In this document: piece by piece, positions 25,585 through 35,870 of the stretch
Layout: each line of letters begins with the position of its first letter
Numbering within the stretch: position 1 is the first letter of the stretch
Assembly (NCBI RefSeq): GCF_027111275.1
Contig: NZ_CP114286.1
Span: 3,272,501 to 3,336,500 of the forward strand
Origin: Flavobacterium luteolum
GTDB taxonomy: Bacteria; Bacteroidota; Bacteroidia; Flavobacteriales; Flavobacteriaceae
DNA: 64,000 nt
Direction: 5' to 3'
Made by a program: the position numbers and the translations under genes
Notes under the pieces: model-generated
The model's database searches: none
The model's input: only the letters and a program-made list of their open reading frames with translations
Told to the model about the DNA's origin: nothing

Positions 25585-27216
25585 ATGAAAACAAAGAAAA
25601 TATTTTACACGGCTTTAATTATTGCATTGCCATTTGTTTGGACGAGTTGCAGCGACATTTTAGACGTTGAACCAAATGATGTAATTACAAAAGAAAATTT
25701 TTATAAAACGGAATCTGATTTTCAGGCCGCAACAGGACCTTTATACAACAAAGTTTGGTTCGATTTTAATGATAAATTCTATTACGGATTAGGAGATGGA
25801 CGTGCCGCAAACATGTACGCACCTTTCTCAGATTACGTTTATCCGTTTACAGATTTAACAGAAACGGGATTAACAGGGCCTTTAGTTTCAGCTTGGGCAT
25901 CTTTGTATAATGTGATTCAGCAATCAAATAATGTGATTATTGGAATTTCTGGAAGTTCAATGAACGCAACTGTTAAAAACAAATATATTGCCGAAGCTCG
26001 CTTTATGAGAGGAACGGCATATTGGTATTTGGCTTCATTATGGGGAGATGTTATCATTTCTACTGACCCGAGCGAATTGGTAAAAAATCCAATCGTGAAT
26101 AAAAACCCAATGAAAGATGTTTACGAATTTTCTATGCGCGATTTAGAATTTGCAGCTAAATATCTTCCAGAAACAGCAGGACAGGCTGGACGTTTAACAA
26201 AATACAGCGCTTACGGAATGTTGTCTCGTGTTTACTTATCATTTTCGGGAGTGAGCGACAATCCAAACAGCGGAACGCGCAATCAGGAATATCTTGATTT
26301 AGCCAAAAAAGCAGCAGAAAAAGTAATGAGTTCTGGACCTTACAGTTTAATGGCAAATTATGAAGATTTATTCATGATTGACAATAACAATAATACAGAA
26401 TCGATGTTTGCGCTTCAATGGGTTCCTAATGGAGATTATGGAGTAAACAATACGCAGCAGGCCTATTTTGCATTAGGTTCTGATATTACAGGAGACGATG
26501 CAGCTTGGGGATATTGGACACGAGCTTCTTACAATGTTTTACAAGAATATGAGTCAAAAGATCTTCGCCGTAGAGCAACTTTTATGGGAGACAACGATCA
26601 TTATGCTGAAATCAATAAAGCAAACGGCGGTTATACTGTAGATCACAGTGCTGATTTCCTTACAATTAAAAAAGGTGTTGTAGGTTCTACAAAAGACAAT
26701 TCTAAAATTACCCGTATGAATTCTGCTTTAAATACTTACATGTTACGTCTAGCAGAAGTGTATTTGAACTATGCAGAAGCAGCTTTAGGAAACAATGCAT
26801 CAACTGCAGATGCAACAGCGATTTCGGTTGTAAATAGACTTCGTACACGTGCAGGTTTAGATCCAAAAACAACATTGACTTATGCTGATATTATTCACGA
26901 AAGAAGAGTTGAATTGTGTATGGAAGGACAATATTGGTACGACTTAGTTAGAAGAGCTTACTACAAACAACAAGAAGTAATCAACTATATAACAGGACAA
27001 AACAGAGGAACAATAACTCCAATTTTGTACGACACAGCAACAAATACAGTTACGGTTGATGCTTCAAAAGCAACAAGTCCGAGAGCAATTGGTGTAATCG
27101 ATGCGACAATTTTCACACTTCCTTATCCAGAATCTGAATTGGTTCAGAATCCGTTATTGAGAGAAAATCCAGTTCCGTATCAATTTACAGAAGAGAAAAT
27201 AAAAGACTTATTCTAG
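25585..27216 (+). CDS. SusD/RagB-family outer-membrane lipoprotein
   Basis: A 543-residue SusD-type lid protein. The lipobox is 'PFVWTSC' (C22), followed by the typical '[23 protein letters not shown]'. TPR-like helices include '[23 protein letters not shown]' and the late '[22 protein letters not shown]' is a SusD signature. It captures oligosaccharides at the cell surface and closes over the SusC barrel. It follows the SusC gene by 10 bp and precedes the surface glycan-binding protein by 31 bp. Confidence 0.95.
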   Translation: MKTKKIFYTALIIALPFVWTSCSDILDVEPNDVITKENFYKTESDFQAATGPLYNKVWFDFNDKFYYGLGDGRAANMYAPFSDYVYPFTDLTETGLTGPLVSAWASLYNVIQQSNNVIIGISGSSMNATVKNKYIAEARFMRGTAYWYLASLWGDVIISTDPSELVKNPIVNKNPMKDVYEFSMRDLEFAAKYLPETAGQAGRLTKYSAYGMLSRVYLSFSGVSDNPNSGTRNQEYLDLAKKAAEKVMSSGPYSLMANYEDLFMIDNNNNTESMFALQWVPNGDYGVNNTQQAYFALGSDITGDDAAWGYWTRASYNVLQEYESKDLRRRATFMGDNDHYAEINKANGGYTVDHSADFLTIKKGVVGSTKDNSKITRMNSALNTYMLRLAEVYLNYAEAALGNNASTADATAISVVNRLRTRAGLDPKTTLTYADIIHERRVELCMEGQYWYDLVRRAYYKQQEVINYITGQNRGTITPILYDTATNTVTVDASKATSPRAIGVIDATIFTLPYPESELVQNPLLRENPVPYQFTEEKIKDLF

Positions 27217-27247
27217 TTTCAGAAATAAAAAACTAAAAGACATAAAT

Positions 27248-28612
27248 ATGAAATATATTTTAACTAAAAAGTATTGGGCACCAATTGCACTGTTAAGCAT
27301 GATGGTTTTCGGTATGCTGTTTACTTCTTGCGACAACAACGATTCAGAAGGAAGCACAATTACAATTACAAAAGTGTTTTTAGAAGATGTAAATTCATCT
27401 GTGCCAGACAGAGAAGTAACTTTTGCCCGTTTAGGACAGCTATTACGTATAGAAGGCTCTGGATTTGAAGGATTGAAGAAAGTTTATATAAACGGATATT
27501 CAACTTACTTTAATGTGGTTTTTGTTTCTAATAATTCAATGCTGGTAAGCGTTTCTGCAGATACCCCAATTTTAGATGCAGATCCGTCAGTAAGAAATAC
27601 AATCCGATTTGTAAATGATAATAGCGAATTTACTTTCCCTTTCGCAATTCGTTCAGGAAAACCAGCTATTTTAAGCATGTCGAATACAATGCCAAATCCA
27701 GGAGAAACAATTATTGTTTCAGGAACCGGCTTAACAGAAGTAAGCAAAGTAGTTTTCCCAGGAAATGTTGAAGTTACAACGGGAATCACTTCAGACGAAG
27801 AAGGAGAATCATTTACAGTTGTAGTTCCAAGCGGAATCTCAGATTTAGGAGGTTCAATTTATGCAGAAACATCAAACGGAGGCGTTTACTCTCCAGCTTA
27901 TTTCAATTTCAAAAAAGGATTACTGCTTAATTTTGATGGACAAGGGTCTCATGGATATTGGGGAAGTTCAACAAGTATGATCCAGCCAGCAGATTTAGAA
28001 TCGGCAGCACTAGGAACAGGAAATATTTCTCAAGGAAAATATGTACCTCATCGTCCAGCTCGTATTGCCTCTTTCGATCCAGCTAAAAACCGTTGTACAG
28101 AAGTTTGGACAGCAGGAAATGGAGTTGATAATTGGAGAGCTCAGTTAACACCATATATTCCAGCAAGTACACCGTTGGATAAAGTGGCCTTTCAATTTGA
28201 TATTTATGTGCCAGATGTTTGGAAAGATTCAGGCTTCTTAAAAATCTGTATGATCAATAATTTTAATGGAGGAGAATGGACAGGAGCTTGTTACAATTAT
28301 GTTCCATGGATTAAAGACGGAAAATCGATAGGAGTAAACACAACAGGATGGATTACAGTTACAATTCCATTAAACAAATTCTACGCTTGGTCTAAAGAAG
28401 CTTTTACTTTCGAAACAGTTTTAGCATATCGTGAAGCGGCAACATATCAAAACTTTGGTATTTATTTCGAAAATTCTGATGTAAAACTTTCAAATGTAAC
28501 AGGAAACGCAAGCGAAGTAGAATTCCCTTCAAAAGCAACTTCTGTAAAAGTGTATACAGACAATTGGAGAATTGTACCATTAGATACGCCAGTCTATAAT
28601 GATTTTAACTAA
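27248..28612 (+). CDS. IPT/TIG surface glycan-binding lipoprotein (SGBP-B-like)
   Basis: A 454-residue lipoprotein (lipobox 'MLFTSC', C28). Residues 38-130 and 132-220 are two IPT/TIG immunoglobulin-like units ('[19 protein letters not shown]', '[21 protein letters not shown]'). Residues 225-454 form a larger beta-rich binding domain starting '[14 protein letters not shown]' with many aromatic residues. This layout matches SGBP-B proteins of Bacteroides xylan and xyloglucan loci, which bind polysaccharide at the surface. Its position right after SusD is typical. The exact ligand is inferred as xylan from the next gene. Confidence 0.85.
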   Translation: MKYILTKKYWAPIALLSMMVFGMLFTSCDNNDSEGSTITITKVFLEDVNSSVPDREVTFARLGQLLRIEGSGFEGLKKVYINGYSTYFNVVFVSNNSMLVSVSADTPILDADPSVRNTIRFVNDNSEFTFPFAIRSGKPAILSMSNTMPNPGETIIVSGTGLTEVSKVVFPGNVEVTTGITSDEEGESFTVVVPSGISDLGGSIYAETSNGGVYSPAYFNFKKGLLLNFDGQGSHGYWGSSTSMIQPADLESAALGTGNISQGKYVPHRPARIASFDPAKNRCTEVWTAGNGVDNWRAQLTPYIPASTPLDKVAFQFDIYVPDVWKDSGFLKICMINNFNGGEWTGACYNYVPWIKDGKSIGVNTTGWITVTIPLNKFYAWSKEAFTFETVLAYREAATYQNFGIYFENSDVKLSNVTGNASEVEFPSKATSVKVYTDNWRIVPLDTPVYNDFN

Positions 28613-28627
28613 CTCAACAACCACAAA

Positions 28628-30838
28628 ATGAAATATAAATATATCATACCAATAATTGCTTCATCACTAATGATTTTGTCATCTTGCGATGATAATTTGA
28701 TGGAGTGGGGAAAAGACCCAGAACATGGCGAAGTAACTGGAGCTGAGCTTCCGCTGGCTTTAGTAGAGAAAATAAGCCGTTACGAACCATTAAAAAACTA
28801 TTCAGATTTTTCATTAGGAAACGGAATCGGAATCAGTTTATACATGAGCGATGCCAATTATAGAAAAATCGTAAACGAAAATTTTGATGAGGTTACGCCA
28901 GGTTATGAAATGAAACACGGTGCCATGGTAAATGCTAAAGGAGCAATTGATTTTGCCAATGTAGATGCTTTTATCGCTGCAACAAAAAGCGCAGGATTAA
29001 AAGTTTTTGGACACACTTTAGTTTGGCATTCCAACCAAAATGCAAGTTATCTAAACGGTATTATTGCCCCAACAGTAATTCCAGGTTCAAGCGGAACAAA
29101 TGTTTTGGATCTAACACCTATTAAAAGCGGAACTTTCACAGGATGGGCTAGAAATAATCCAGGGAAAGGAATCACAACAGTTGCCAATTCTGGCCTAACC
29201 AGCACTTCTGCCGCAATCCAATTAGCGTCAAGCGCAAGTTCTTCTGCTGCTTACAGTTTGCAGCTTACTTCGCCAAATGTGCCAATTGTTTCAGGACATA
29301 ATTATGAAATTTCATTTTATATCAAATCTGATGTTGCAGGTAAAGGGCGTATTTCATTCAACGCTTCGCTAACCAATCAATATCCATACAAAGACTGGTT
29401 TGCAACAGGAGGAACATGGACAGAAGCATTTGCAACAACTTCTACTTGGCAGCAGGTAAAAATCAAATTGGCTCCAGGCGATTTTGCATCAGGAAGTACA
29501 AGTTTTCAGTTTAATTTAGATTTAGGATATCTTCCAAACGTAACGTATTTAATCGACGCTTATACGTTGGCGGTCGTTGATTTGGATGCCGCAACAGGAC
29601 CAGTTAATCTGATTGCTAACGGAAATTTTAATTCAGGTATTACAGGCTGGAGTAAAGCCAACGGAGCAGCAGATGCTTTAAGTGCAGGAACAGGAGCTTC
29701 AAATGTTTATGAGGGAAGTGGATCAATGAAAGTAGTAAACGCTACATCTGATGCTTCGAACCAATGGAAAACTCAAATTCAGACCACTTTTACTTCTGCA
29801 TTAGTAGCAGGAAAAAGCTATACTATTTCTTATATGATTCGTTCTGAAGCAAATGGTTCTGTACGATGTTCAACAACACCATCAGGAGTAGCAAGTTATC
29901 AGGGAGATCAGACTACTACAACGACTTGGAAACAGATAGAATGGAAAATCACTGCAAAAGGAGGAGAGACTGGTTTTGGCTTTGATTTAGGAGGGGCCGC
30001 AGGAACTTATTATATCGATAATGTTCTGGTAACTGATGGATCAACTACTGGCGGAGGACCTACAGCGCCTGTAACAATTGAAAAGACAGATGCTGAGAAA
30101 ACCAAAATTATTGGCGATGCCATGACAGATTGGATTTCTAAAATGATGACACACTACAAAACAAGCGTTTTTTCTTGGGACGTTGTCAATGAACCAATGA
30201 AAGAAGATGGAACATTAAGAAACGGTACTGAAGGAGATACTGCAACAGATTATTTTTCTTGGGTAAAATATCTAGGAAAAGATTACGCTGTAAAAGCATT
30301 CAAATTGGCACGCCAATACGGAAATGCAACCGACAAACTTTTCATAAACGATTACAACCTAGAATCTAGATTAGATAAATGTGACGGATTAATCGAATAT
30401 GTAAAATACATTGAAAGCCAAGGTGCTCAAGTAGACGGAATTGGAACGCAGATGCACATTGGCTTGACAACTGATAAAGATAAAATTGTTCAAATGTTCC
30501 AAAAATTGGCAGCTACCGGAAAATTGATCAAAATTTCTGAGTTAGACATTAGATTAGGTACTGCTACGCCAACAGTTGCACAGCAGGCTTCTCAGGCAGA
30601 AATGTATCAGTATGTTATTGATATGTACAAAAAATACATTCCTGCAGGGCAACAATACGGAATTACAATTTGGGGAGTATCTGATAATTCTAAAGAACAT
30701 GAATACTGGCTTCCAAACGAATCTCCAAATCTTTGGGATGCAAATTATGTTCGTAAACATGCCTACAAAGGCGCAGCAGACGGACTTGCAGGAAAAGACG
30801 TGAGTTTAGGTTTCTCAGGAGAATTACAAAAACCTTAA
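28628..30838 (+). CDS. GH10 endo-xylanase interrupted by two carbohydrate-binding modules, lipoprotein
   Basis: A 736-residue surface xylanase with lipobox 'LMILSSC' (C20). The GH10 barrel is split. Residues 45-140 give its first part up to 'FGHTLVWHSNQNASYL'. Then come two CBM4/9-like beta-sandwiches (about 155-320 and 333-478, the latter starting 'NLIANGNFNSGITGWSKA'), and the barrel resumes at about 485. Acid/base E522 ('WDVVNEPM') and nucleophile E638 ('ISELDIRL') are intact. The same inserted-CBM design is known from xylanases of gut Bacteroides and Prevotella. Placed after SusC-SusD-SGBP, it is likely the enzyme that first cuts xylan at the cell surface. Confidence 0.93.
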   Translation: MKYKYIIPIIASSLMILSSCDDNLMEWGKDPEHGEVTGAELPLALVEKISRYEPLKNYSDFSLGNGIGISLYMSDANYRKIVNENFDEVTPGYEMKHGAMVNAKGAIDFANVDAFIAATKSAGLKVFGHTLVWHSNQNASYLNGIIAPTVIPGSSGTNVLDLTPIKSGTFTGWARNNPGKGITTVANSGLTSTSAAIQLASSASSSAAYSLQLTSPNVPIVSGHNYEISFYIKSDVAGKGRISFNASLTNQYPYKDWFATGGTWTEAFATTSTWQQVKIKLAPGDFASGSTSFQFNLDLGYLPNVTYLIDAYTLAVVDLDAATGPVNLIANGNFNSGITGWSKANGAADALSAGTGASNVYEGSGSMKVVNATSDASNQWKTQIQTTFTSALVAGKSYTISYMIRSEANGSVRCSTTPSGVASYQGDQTTTTTWKQIEWKITAKGGETGFGFDLGGAAGTYYIDNVLVTDGSTTGGGPTAPVTIEKTDAEKTKIIGDAMTDWISKMMTHYKTSVFSWDVVNEPMKEDGTLRNGTEGDTATDYFSWVKYLGKDYAVKAFKLARQYGNATDKLFINDYNLESRLDKCDGLIEYVKYIESQGAQVDGIGTQMHIGLTTDKDKIVQMFQKLAATGKLIKISELDIRLGTATPTVAQQASQAEMYQYVIDMYKKYIPAGQQYGITIWGVSDNSKEHEYWLPNESPNLWDANYVRKHAYKGAADGLAGKDVSLGFSGELQKP

Positions 30839-30953
30839 ATATTTAATTAGTAATTATCCATAGTGCAAATCTGTAAAAATGGTTTGTACTATGGATTATT
30901 TATTTTCTTAATTTTTACAGCTCAAGATCTATACGAGCAAAAAACAAATCGAA

Positions 30954-32603
30954 ATGGCTTTTACTCATAAAACAAATCGAATCAGTTTTTTTATAAAAAA
31001 CAGCTTCCTTCTGATGGCTTTATTGACGATCCAATCTGGTTTTTGTCAAAACATACCTCATCTTCAGAAAAAAGGAAACAAAACACAATTAATTGTAAAT
31101 GAAAAATCATTTTTGATTCGTGGAGGAGAACTTGGAAACTCTTCTGCCACAAGTATGGAAAGCATGGAAACCATTTGGCCAAAATTGGTAGACATGAACC
31201 TCAACACCGTTCTCACGCCTGTTTATTGGGAATTGATAGAGCCAGAAGAAGGTAAATTTGATTTTCAGTTGGTAGATGATTTAATTCTTCGTGCAAGAAA
31301 AGAAAACTTAAAACTTGTTTTTCTGTGGTTCGGATCCTGGAAAAACAGTATGTCAAGTCATGCGCCAGAATGGGTAAAACTCAATCAGAAAAAATATCCA
31401 AGAGTTAAAGACGATACCAACAAAAGTCATGAGATTCTAACGCCTTTTAGCGAAAACAATCTTCAAGCCGATTTGAATGCATTCAAAAAACTAATGGCTC
31501 ATATTAAAGATTTCGATCAAAAAGAGCAAACCGTAATCATGATTCAGGTTGAGAATGAAATCGGAATGCTGCCAACTGCCCGTGATTATCATCCATTGGC
31601 GAATGAAGCTTTCAAAAAAGAAGTTCCAAAAGAATTGCTGCAATACCTTCAAAAAAATAAAGAAAAACTTGTTCCCGAATTTTCAGAAATCTGGAGCAAA
31701 AACGGATTCAAAACAAAAGGAAACTGGGAAGAAGTTTTTGGAAAAGGACTTCATACCGATGAAATTTTTATGGCTTGGTATTTCTCAAAATTTACCAACA
31801 TAATCGCCAAAGCAGGAAAAGATATTTATCCGATTCCAATGTTTGTAAACGCGGCTCTAAATGCACCAGAAAAAAAACCGGGACAATACCCAAGCGCGGG
31901 ACCTTTGCCACATATTATGGATGTATGGAAAGCGGCCGGAAATGCGATCGATTTTTTAGCGCCAGATTTTTACAATCCGTCGTTTAAACAATGGAATGAT
32001 TTATTTACCCGTCAAGGCGATCCGTTATTTATTCCAGAACACCGTTTTGATGAAACCGCGCCTTTTAAAGGTTTATATGCCATCGGACATTATGAAGCGA
32101 TTGGTTTTTCGCCATTTTCTATAGAATCTGTTGCCGATGCCAAAAAAGAACCTTTAGGAAAAATATACGATTTAGTCCAGCAATTAACCCCAACAATTGA
32201 AGCCAATAAAGGACAAGGAAAAATTGACGGTGTTTTGTTAGACAAAGAAAACAATACGCAAATCATTAAAATGGGCGATTACGAATTCACTTTCAAACAT
32301 GATTATACCTTAAATTGGTCAGATGGAGCAAAAGCTGAAACTTGGCCAATGTCAAGTGCCATTATTATTGAAATTGCCAAAGATGAATTTTACATTTCAG
32401 GTTCAGGAATTGTAGTTACTTTTAAACCATTAAAAGGAAATGTAAATGCTGGAATTTTAAAAACCGATCAAGGCAAGTTTGAAAATGAAAAATGGAAAAC
32501 CATCAGACATTTTAACGGAGATCAAACCCATCAAGGAAGACATTTAAGAATCTCAGTTGGCGATTACGAAATACAAAAAATAAAATTATATAGTTACGAA
32601 TAG
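30954..32603 (+). CDS. GH35-like beta-galactosidase family protein with DUF5597 C-terminal domain
   Basis: A 549-residue secreted protein (signal peptide ending near 'QSGFCQ'). A TIM barrel of GH35 type spans about residues 55-390 with acid/base E202 in 'IQVENEIG' and nucleophile E362 in 'FIPEHRFD'. Residues 400-545 match the beta-rich domain named DUF5597 ('GDYEFTFKHDYTLNWSDGAKAETWPM'). GH35 enzymes usually cut terminal beta-galactose; in a xylan locus this could remove galactose from complex side chains or act on another pyranoside. Substrate is not determined by the sequence. It lies 115 bp after the GH10 gene. Confidence 0.85.
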   Translation: MAFTHKTNRISFFIKNSFLLMALLTIQSGFCQNIPHLQKKGNKTQLIVNEKSFLIRGGELGNSSATSMESMETIWPKLVDMNLNTVLTPVYWELIEPEEGKFDFQLVDDLILRARKENLKLVFLWFGSWKNSMSSHAPEWVKLNQKKYPRVKDDTNKSHEILTPFSENNLQADLNAFKKLMAHIKDFDQKEQTVIMIQVENEIGMLPTARDYHPLANEAFKKEVPKELLQYLQKNKEKLVPEFSEIWSKNGFKTKGNWEEVFGKGLHTDEIFMAWYFSKFTNIIAKAGKDIYPIPMFVNAALNAPEKKPGQYPSAGPLPHIMDVWKAAGNAIDFLAPDFYNPSFKQWNDLFTRQGDPLFIPEHRFDETAPFKGLYAIGHYEAIGFSPFSIESVADAKKEPLGKIYDLVQQLTPTIEANKGQGKIDGVLLDKENNTQIIKMGDYEFTFKHDYTLNWSDGAKAETWPMSSAIIIEIAKDEFYISGSGIVVTFKPLKGNVNAGILKTDQGKFENEKWKTIRHFNGDQTHQGRHLRISVGDYEIQKIKLYSYE

Positions 32604-32638
32604 GTTTTTTTCGCCACGAATTTCCACTAATTATTTTA

Positions 32639-32705
32639 GCCACAGATTAAAAAGATTAACACAGATTATTTTTAAAAAATCCTTTTAATCCTTTTAATCT
32701 GTGGC
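32639..32705. repeat. intergenic inverted repeat (gccacagattaaaa family)
   Basis: GCCACAGATTAAAAAGATT (32639-32657) and AATCCTTTTAATCTGTGGC (ending 32705) are near-complementary arms; a 'cgccacgaattt' stretch precedes them. It is a dispersed repeat type in Flavobacterium intergenic DNA and forms a long hairpin 19 bp before the esterase gene. Confidence 0.65.
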
Positions 32706-32723
32706 AAAAAAAAACATAATACA

Positions 32724-34631
32724 ATGAAAAAGATACTTCTAGCATTTTTAATAACAGTTAGCATCAATGCTCAAATAAAACTTCCGCGATTGATAAGTGA
32801 CGGAATGATATTGCAGCGCGATACAAAAGTTAATATTTGGGGCTGGGCGTCGCCAAGCGAAAAAGTCGAACTCGAGTTTAATCGTAAAACATATAAAACC
32901 ACAACGGCTCAAGACGGAAAATGGTCCATTCAGCTTCCATCTCAAAAAGCAGGTGGACCTTACGAAATGACTTTAAAAGCATCCAACACAATTGTCTTGA
33001 AAAATATCCTTTTTGGTGATGTTTGGCTGTGTTCTGGCCAGTCGAATATGGAATTGCCGATGGATCGCTTAAAAGACAAATACAAAGATGTTATTGCAAA
33101 ATCTGCAAATCCGCAAATCCGACAATTTTTGGTTCCTGATGAATATTATTTCGAAAAAGAAAGAAACGATTTTTCATCTGGTTCTTGGGTTGAAGCAAAT
33201 CCTGTAAACGTTTTACAGTTTACTGGAGTTGGATATTTCTTTGCTTTAGAAATATACGAAAAGTATAAAATTCCAATTGGGTTAATCAACAGCGCTTTAG
33301 GCGGTTCTCCTGCAGAATCTTGGATTAGCGAAGAAAGCATTAAAAAATTTCCCGAGTATTATGAAGAATATTTAAAATTTAAAGACGGAAAACTCGAAAA
33401 ACAAATCGATGAAAATGATCGAAAAGTAAGTTCAGAATGGTATAAAAAACTGAATGAAGCCGATCTTGGACTGAAAGAGAAATGGAAAAATTCGGTTGAA
33501 ACTTCAGATTGGAAAGTAATGAACGTTCCAGGTTATTGGGCTGATGGAGAACTTGGAAAAACAAACGGTTCGGTTTGGTTTAAAAAAGATTTTGTTCTGG
33601 AAAAAGTAAAAGAAAATCAGGCAAAATTGATTCTAGGAAGAATTGTAGACGCCGATTCGGTTTTTGTAAACGGAAATTTTGTCGGAACAACTTCGTACCA
33701 ATATCCGCCAAGAATTTATTCTTTTAATACAAATGTTTTAAAAGAAGGTAAAAACGAAATTACAGTTCGTATTATCAACAATTCTGGAAGAGGAGGTTTT
33801 GTAACCGATAAACCTTACGAACTAATTATTGGCGATAATACAATTGATTTAAAAGGTGCTTGGAAATACAAATTAGGTTCTAAAATGGAACCGCTTCCTG
33901 GACAGACTTTCGTTCGCTGGAAACCAGTCGGACTTTACAATGCGATGATTGCACCTTTAAAAAATTATCCAATAAAAGGCGTTTTATGGTATCAAGGTGA
34001 AGCCAATACCAAAAAGCCTTTGGAATATGGACCTTTGATGGAAACGCTAATAACAAATTGGCGAGCACAATGGAAACAGGAAAATTTACCCTTTTTACTA
34101 GTGCAACTTCCAAATTTTATGGATCCAAAAACAGAGCCTTCAGAAAGCAGTTGGGCAGCTTTGAGACAACAGCAGTTAAATACGCTGAAAGTTCCGAATA
34201 CAGGATTGGCTATAACTATAGATTTAGGCGAATGGAACGATATTCATCCATTAAATAAATATGATGTTGGCAGAAGATTAGCGCTTCAAGCAAAGAAGTT
34301 GGTTTATGGTGATAAAAACGTAACAGCTTCGGGTCCGCTTTTTCAATCGATGAAACAAAATGGAAACAAATTGGTTTTAAGTTTTTCGAATGTTGGATCT
34401 GGTTTCATGATTAAAAAAGAAAACGAATTAAAAGAATTTGCTATCGCGGGAACCGACGGAAAGTTTGTTTGGGCAAAAGCAATTATTGAAGGAGACAAAA
34501 TCGTAGTTTGGAATGACTCGGTTGCAAATCCAGTAAAAGTTCGTTATGCTTGGGCAGATAATCCTTCTGATGCTAATTTATACAATAAAGAAGACTTGCC
34601 AGCTTCGCCTTTTGAAGCAGAGTTGAAATAG
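32724..34631 (+). CDS. sialate-O-acetylesterase-like (CE20-like) carbohydrate acetylesterase
   Basis: A 635-residue secreted SGNH-type esterase. The catalytic serine S107 is in 'CSGQSNMELP', and D506/H508 in 'WNDIHPLNK' complete the triad. Between the two halves of the esterase core, residues about 245-385 form a GH2-type jelly roll ('VWFKKDFVLEK', 'ILGRIVDADSVFVNGNFVG'). That inserted-module layout matches bacterial CE20 acetylesterases acting on plant polysaccharides. In this operon it probably removes acetyl groups from xylan or its side chains. The annotation 'sialate esterase' is a family name only. Confidence 0.85.
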   Translation: MKKILLAFLITVSINAQIKLPRLISDGMILQRDTKVNIWGWASPSEKVELEFNRKTYKTTTAQDGKWSIQLPSQKAGGPYEMTLKASNTIVLKNILFGDVWLCSGQSNMELPMDRLKDKYKDVIAKSANPQIRQFLVPDEYYFEKERNDFSSGSWVEANPVNVLQFTGVGYFFALEIYEKYKIPIGLINSALGGSPAESWISEESIKKFPEYYEEYLKFKDGKLEKQIDENDRKVSSEWYKKLNEADLGLKEKWKNSVETSDWKVMNVPGYWADGELGKTNGSVWFKKDFVLEKVKENQAKLILGRIVDADSVFVNGNFVGTTSYQYPPRIYSFNTNVLKEGKNEITVRIINNSGRGGFVTDKPYELIIGDNTIDLKGAWKYKLGSKMEPLPGQTFVRWKPVGLYNAMIAPLKNYPIKGVLWYQGEANTKKPLEYGPLMETLITNWRAQWKQENLPFLLVQLPNFMDPKTEPSESSWAALRQQQLNTLKVPNTGLAITIDLGEWNDIHPLNKYDVGRRLALQAKKLVYGDKNVTASGPLFQSMKQNGNKLVLSFSNVGSGFMIKKENELKEFAIAGTDGKFVWAKAIIEGDKIVVWNDSVANPVKVRYAWADNPSDANLYNKEDLPASPFEAELK

Positions 34632-34650
34632 AATTTATTTAGGTAACGAG

Positions 34651-34683
34651 AACTTTGTCAAAGTTTAAAACTTTGACAAAGTT
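34651..34683. repeat. short palindrome (family C), AACTTTGTCAAAG arms
   Basis: AACTTTGTCAAAGTTT and its complement AAACTTTGACAAAGTT form a near-perfect stem 19 bp after the esterase stop codon. It may double as a terminator. Confidence 0.7.
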
Positions 34684-34707
34684 TGCCGTAAACATTTTTT
34701 TCTCAGG

Positions 34708-34869
34708 GTAAATTTCGGAGGAATGAAATATTTATAGCTTAATTGATCCACAATTGGTAGAAGCTCCAGAGGAGCGACATAATTGTTTGTAATCTATATT
34801 TCACCTCACTGGGCTCTTTTGAAATGGGAATAATTGTTTCTATAAATATTTCGTCCCGCTGGGACTTGC
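34708..34869. repeat. family B intergenic repeat, copy 2
   Basis: 'GAATGAAATATTTATAG' on the left and 'CTATAAATATTTCGTCCCGC' on the right form the outer arms; 'AGAAGCTCCAGAGGAGCGAC' and 'CACCTCACTGGGCTCTTTT' form the inner pair. It has the same layout as copy 1 at 16503 and sits between convergent genes. Confidence 0.7.
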
Positions 34870-34891
34870 GGTAAAAATTGATGTTTAAAAA

Positions 34892-35767
34892 TTACTTCAA
34901 ATTTTCTACGAGCATTTTCAAAAATGCCGTAACCGCTTTTTTCTCATATACTTCCTTCAAAGAAATAAGCATTGCTGTTCGTGTCATATTTTTGCCTTGA
35001 ATCGGAATGGCGTACAAATCTTTCTCGTCTTCAATAGTGGTTTTAGTCAAAATAGTATGCCATTTTCCTGTTTTAATTAATTCTAGCAATGTCGGAATAT
35101 CGTTTATTTCAATCGTAACTTTTGGGTGTAAATTATTTTTTTCAAAAGCTTTATTAATAAATTGTGTTGTGCTGAAACCACTCGATGGAAGTGCAAGTGG
35201 CAAAGAACTTACCTCATCTAAAGAAATACTTTTTTTATGAGTTAAAGGTGTCTCTGATGCTGTAACCAAAGCCATTGGTGAAGTAAACAATTCGAGATAT
35301 TTAAAATGTGCTTCGGCAGCAATTTCTTCAAAAGTCAGGATTACATCAAGTTCAAAATGATTTAGTTTCTGAATTAATTCCTGTGAAGTTCCAAACACAA
35401 TTTCGAATTGAATTTTAGGATATTCCGAACTAAATAAAATCAGCGCTTTTGTCACCACATGGCGCAATGCATACGTTACGCCAATTGCCACTTTTCCCGT
35501 TTCCAGATTATTTAAGTCCTTTAGTAATTCCAATCCGTCAGAAGCTTTGTTGACAGATTGTTGGGCGTAAACGGCAAACAAATCTCCTGCTTCGGTAAGC
35601 GTAATTCTTTTTCCGATTCGGTTAAAAAGCGGAACCTGCAATTCGTCTTCAAGCTGTTTAATTTGTTGCGATAATGTGCTTTGGCTAATATAAAGTGCCG
35701 AAGCCGCTTCGGTAAAATTCAGTAATTCTTTTGCTTTGAGAAAATATTTTAGCTGTCGGAGTTCCAT
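34892..35767 (-). CDS. LysR-family transcriptional regulator
   Basis: A 291-residue LysR regulator. Residues 1-60 are the winged helix ('MELRQLKYFLKAKELLNFTE', 'YISQSTLSQQIKQLEDEL'). Residues 90-291 are the two-lobed effector domain starting 'GKVAIGVTYALRHVV'. The sequence resembles the CynR/OxyR-like branch. It is divergent from the MBL-fold hydrolase gene (104-bp gap), the usual arrangement for a LysR regulator and its target. The effector is unknown. Confidence 0.9.
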   Translation of the reverse strand: MELRQLKYFLKAKELLNFTEAASALYISQSTLSQQIKQLEDELQVPLFNRIGKRITLTEAGDLFAVYAQQSVNKASDGLELLKDLNNLETGKVAIGVTYALRHVVTKALILFSSEYPKIQFEIVFGTSQELIQKLNHFELDVILTFEEIAAEAHFKYLELFTSPMALVTASETPLTHKKSISLDEVSSLPLALPSSGFSTTQFINKAFEKNNLHPKVTIEINDIPTLLELIKTGKWHTILTKTTIEDEKDLYAIPIQGKNMTRTAMLISLKEVYEKKAVTAFLKMLVENLK

Positions 35768-35814
35768 TTCTAAATCGGTTTTATCGATTGATTTTATCGA
35801 AAAATAAGGTTTTA

Positions 35815-35835
35815 CAAATATAGAAATTCTTAAGA
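35815..35835. promoter_or_regulatory. LysR / MBL divergent control region
   Basis: CAAATATA at 35815-35822 reads TATATTTG on the minus strand, a -7 box for the LysR gene. A perfect palindrome TTCTTAAGAA at 35826-35835 next to it is a possible LysR binding site. The -33 box is not clear. Confidence 0.4.
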
Positions 35836-35870
35836 ACTTTGTTGTGTTGCAAAATTAAAGCAGAAACAAA

